Assembly (NCBI GenBank): GCA_022385805.1
Contig: MU277824.1
Coordinates: 1 to 26,149 of the forward strand
Reading direction: 5' to 3'
Source: Pilatotrama ljubarskyi
Lineage: Eukaryota > Basidiomycota > Agaricomycetes > Polyporales > Polyporaceae
DNA length: 26,149 bases
Below are positions 26,059-26,149 of the stretch, piece by piece; positions within the stretch are counted from its first letter, which is position 1, and each line of letters begins with the position of its first letter. The notes under the pieces are model-generated. The model did no database searches. It was not told the origin of the DNA and worked only from the letters and a program-made list of their open reading frames with translations. The translations under genes were made by a program, and so were the position numbers.

Positions 26059-26149
26059 GCAAGACCGCGCCCGACGCCGCCCCGCGCAAGACCGCGCCCG
26101 ACACCGCCCCACGCAAGACCGCGCCCGACACCGCCCCGCGCAAGACCGC
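26059..26149 (+). repeat. 27-bp minisatellite running off the window end
   Basis: Units beginning GCAAGACCGCGCCCGAC start at 26059, 26086, 26113 and 26140, exactly 27 bases apart, with single-base differences such as GACGCC/GACACC. Because 27 is a multiple of 3, a minus-strand frame through it encodes a 9-residue repeat, which is a by-product and not evidence of a gene. The array continues beyond the window. Confidence 0.9.

Noticed and set aside
25838..26143. Minus-strand frame with a repeated GAVSGAVLR peptide
   Set aside because: This is simply the translation of a 27-bp minisatellite; no start context or flanking coding sequence supports a gene.

Overview
The window looks like nuclear DNA of a filamentous basidiomycete, probably an Agaricomycete. 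The genes are cut by many short introns (about 49-89 nt, one of 148 nt) with GT-AG borders. The non-coding DNA is moderately GC-rich, and the proteins (a multi-ZZ NBR1 receptor, a BTB/POZ protein, Ser/Pro-rich RhoGEF and membrane proteins) are typical of mushroom-forming fungi. No prokaryotic operon, RNA gene or CRISPR array was found. All exon borders below were worked out by hand from reading frame, splice signals and family conservation; there is no transcript evidence.

Layout. (1) 1-1574 has no recognisable gene. (2) 1575-3304 is a gene for a single-pass membrane protein with a PPxY tail. It is split just before its membrane segment by a transposable element (1887-2704, 8-bp target duplication), which itself carries a second element (2130-2568, 45-bp perfect terminal inverted repeats). 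Removing the insert plus one target copy rejoins the frame exactly. (3) 3963-5779 and 6491-8294 are tandem paralogous FAD-dependent aromatic-ring monooxygenases (salicylate hydroxylase-like) with nine exons each at identical positions. One intron of the second copy appears to be GC-AG. (4) 8549-14076 (minus) is an NBR1-type selective autophagy receptor of 1665 aa: PB1 domain, polyproline tract, six ZZ zinc fingers, FW (NBR1 Ig-like) domain and an Atg8-binding-like motif at the extreme C-terminus. (5) A 252-bp divergent promoter separates it from an aminodeoxychorismate lyase (14329-15188, folate/p-aminobenzoate synthesis). (6) 15654-16837 is a BTB/POZ protein. (7) The following spacer holds a 425-bp TA-flanked MITE of Tc1/mariner type (17106-17530). 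(8) 18145-21516 (minus) is a RhoGEF whose DH domain is interrupted by about 200 low-complexity residues and which lacks a PH domain. (9) 23140-24304 (minus) is RIB7, the riboflavin-pathway reductase. (10) The last 1.8 kb is gene-poor: a cluster of alternating inverted repeats near 25 kb, then C-rich minisatellites running off the window end.

The genes do not form an evident pathway cluster. The monooxygenase pair is the only functional grouping. RIB7 feeds flavin synthesis, which those enzymes need, but this is general metabolism and not evidence of linkage. The most unusual parts are the nested insertion with its readable empty site, the six-ZZ NBR1 whose first three fingers share an intron position, and the split DH domain.
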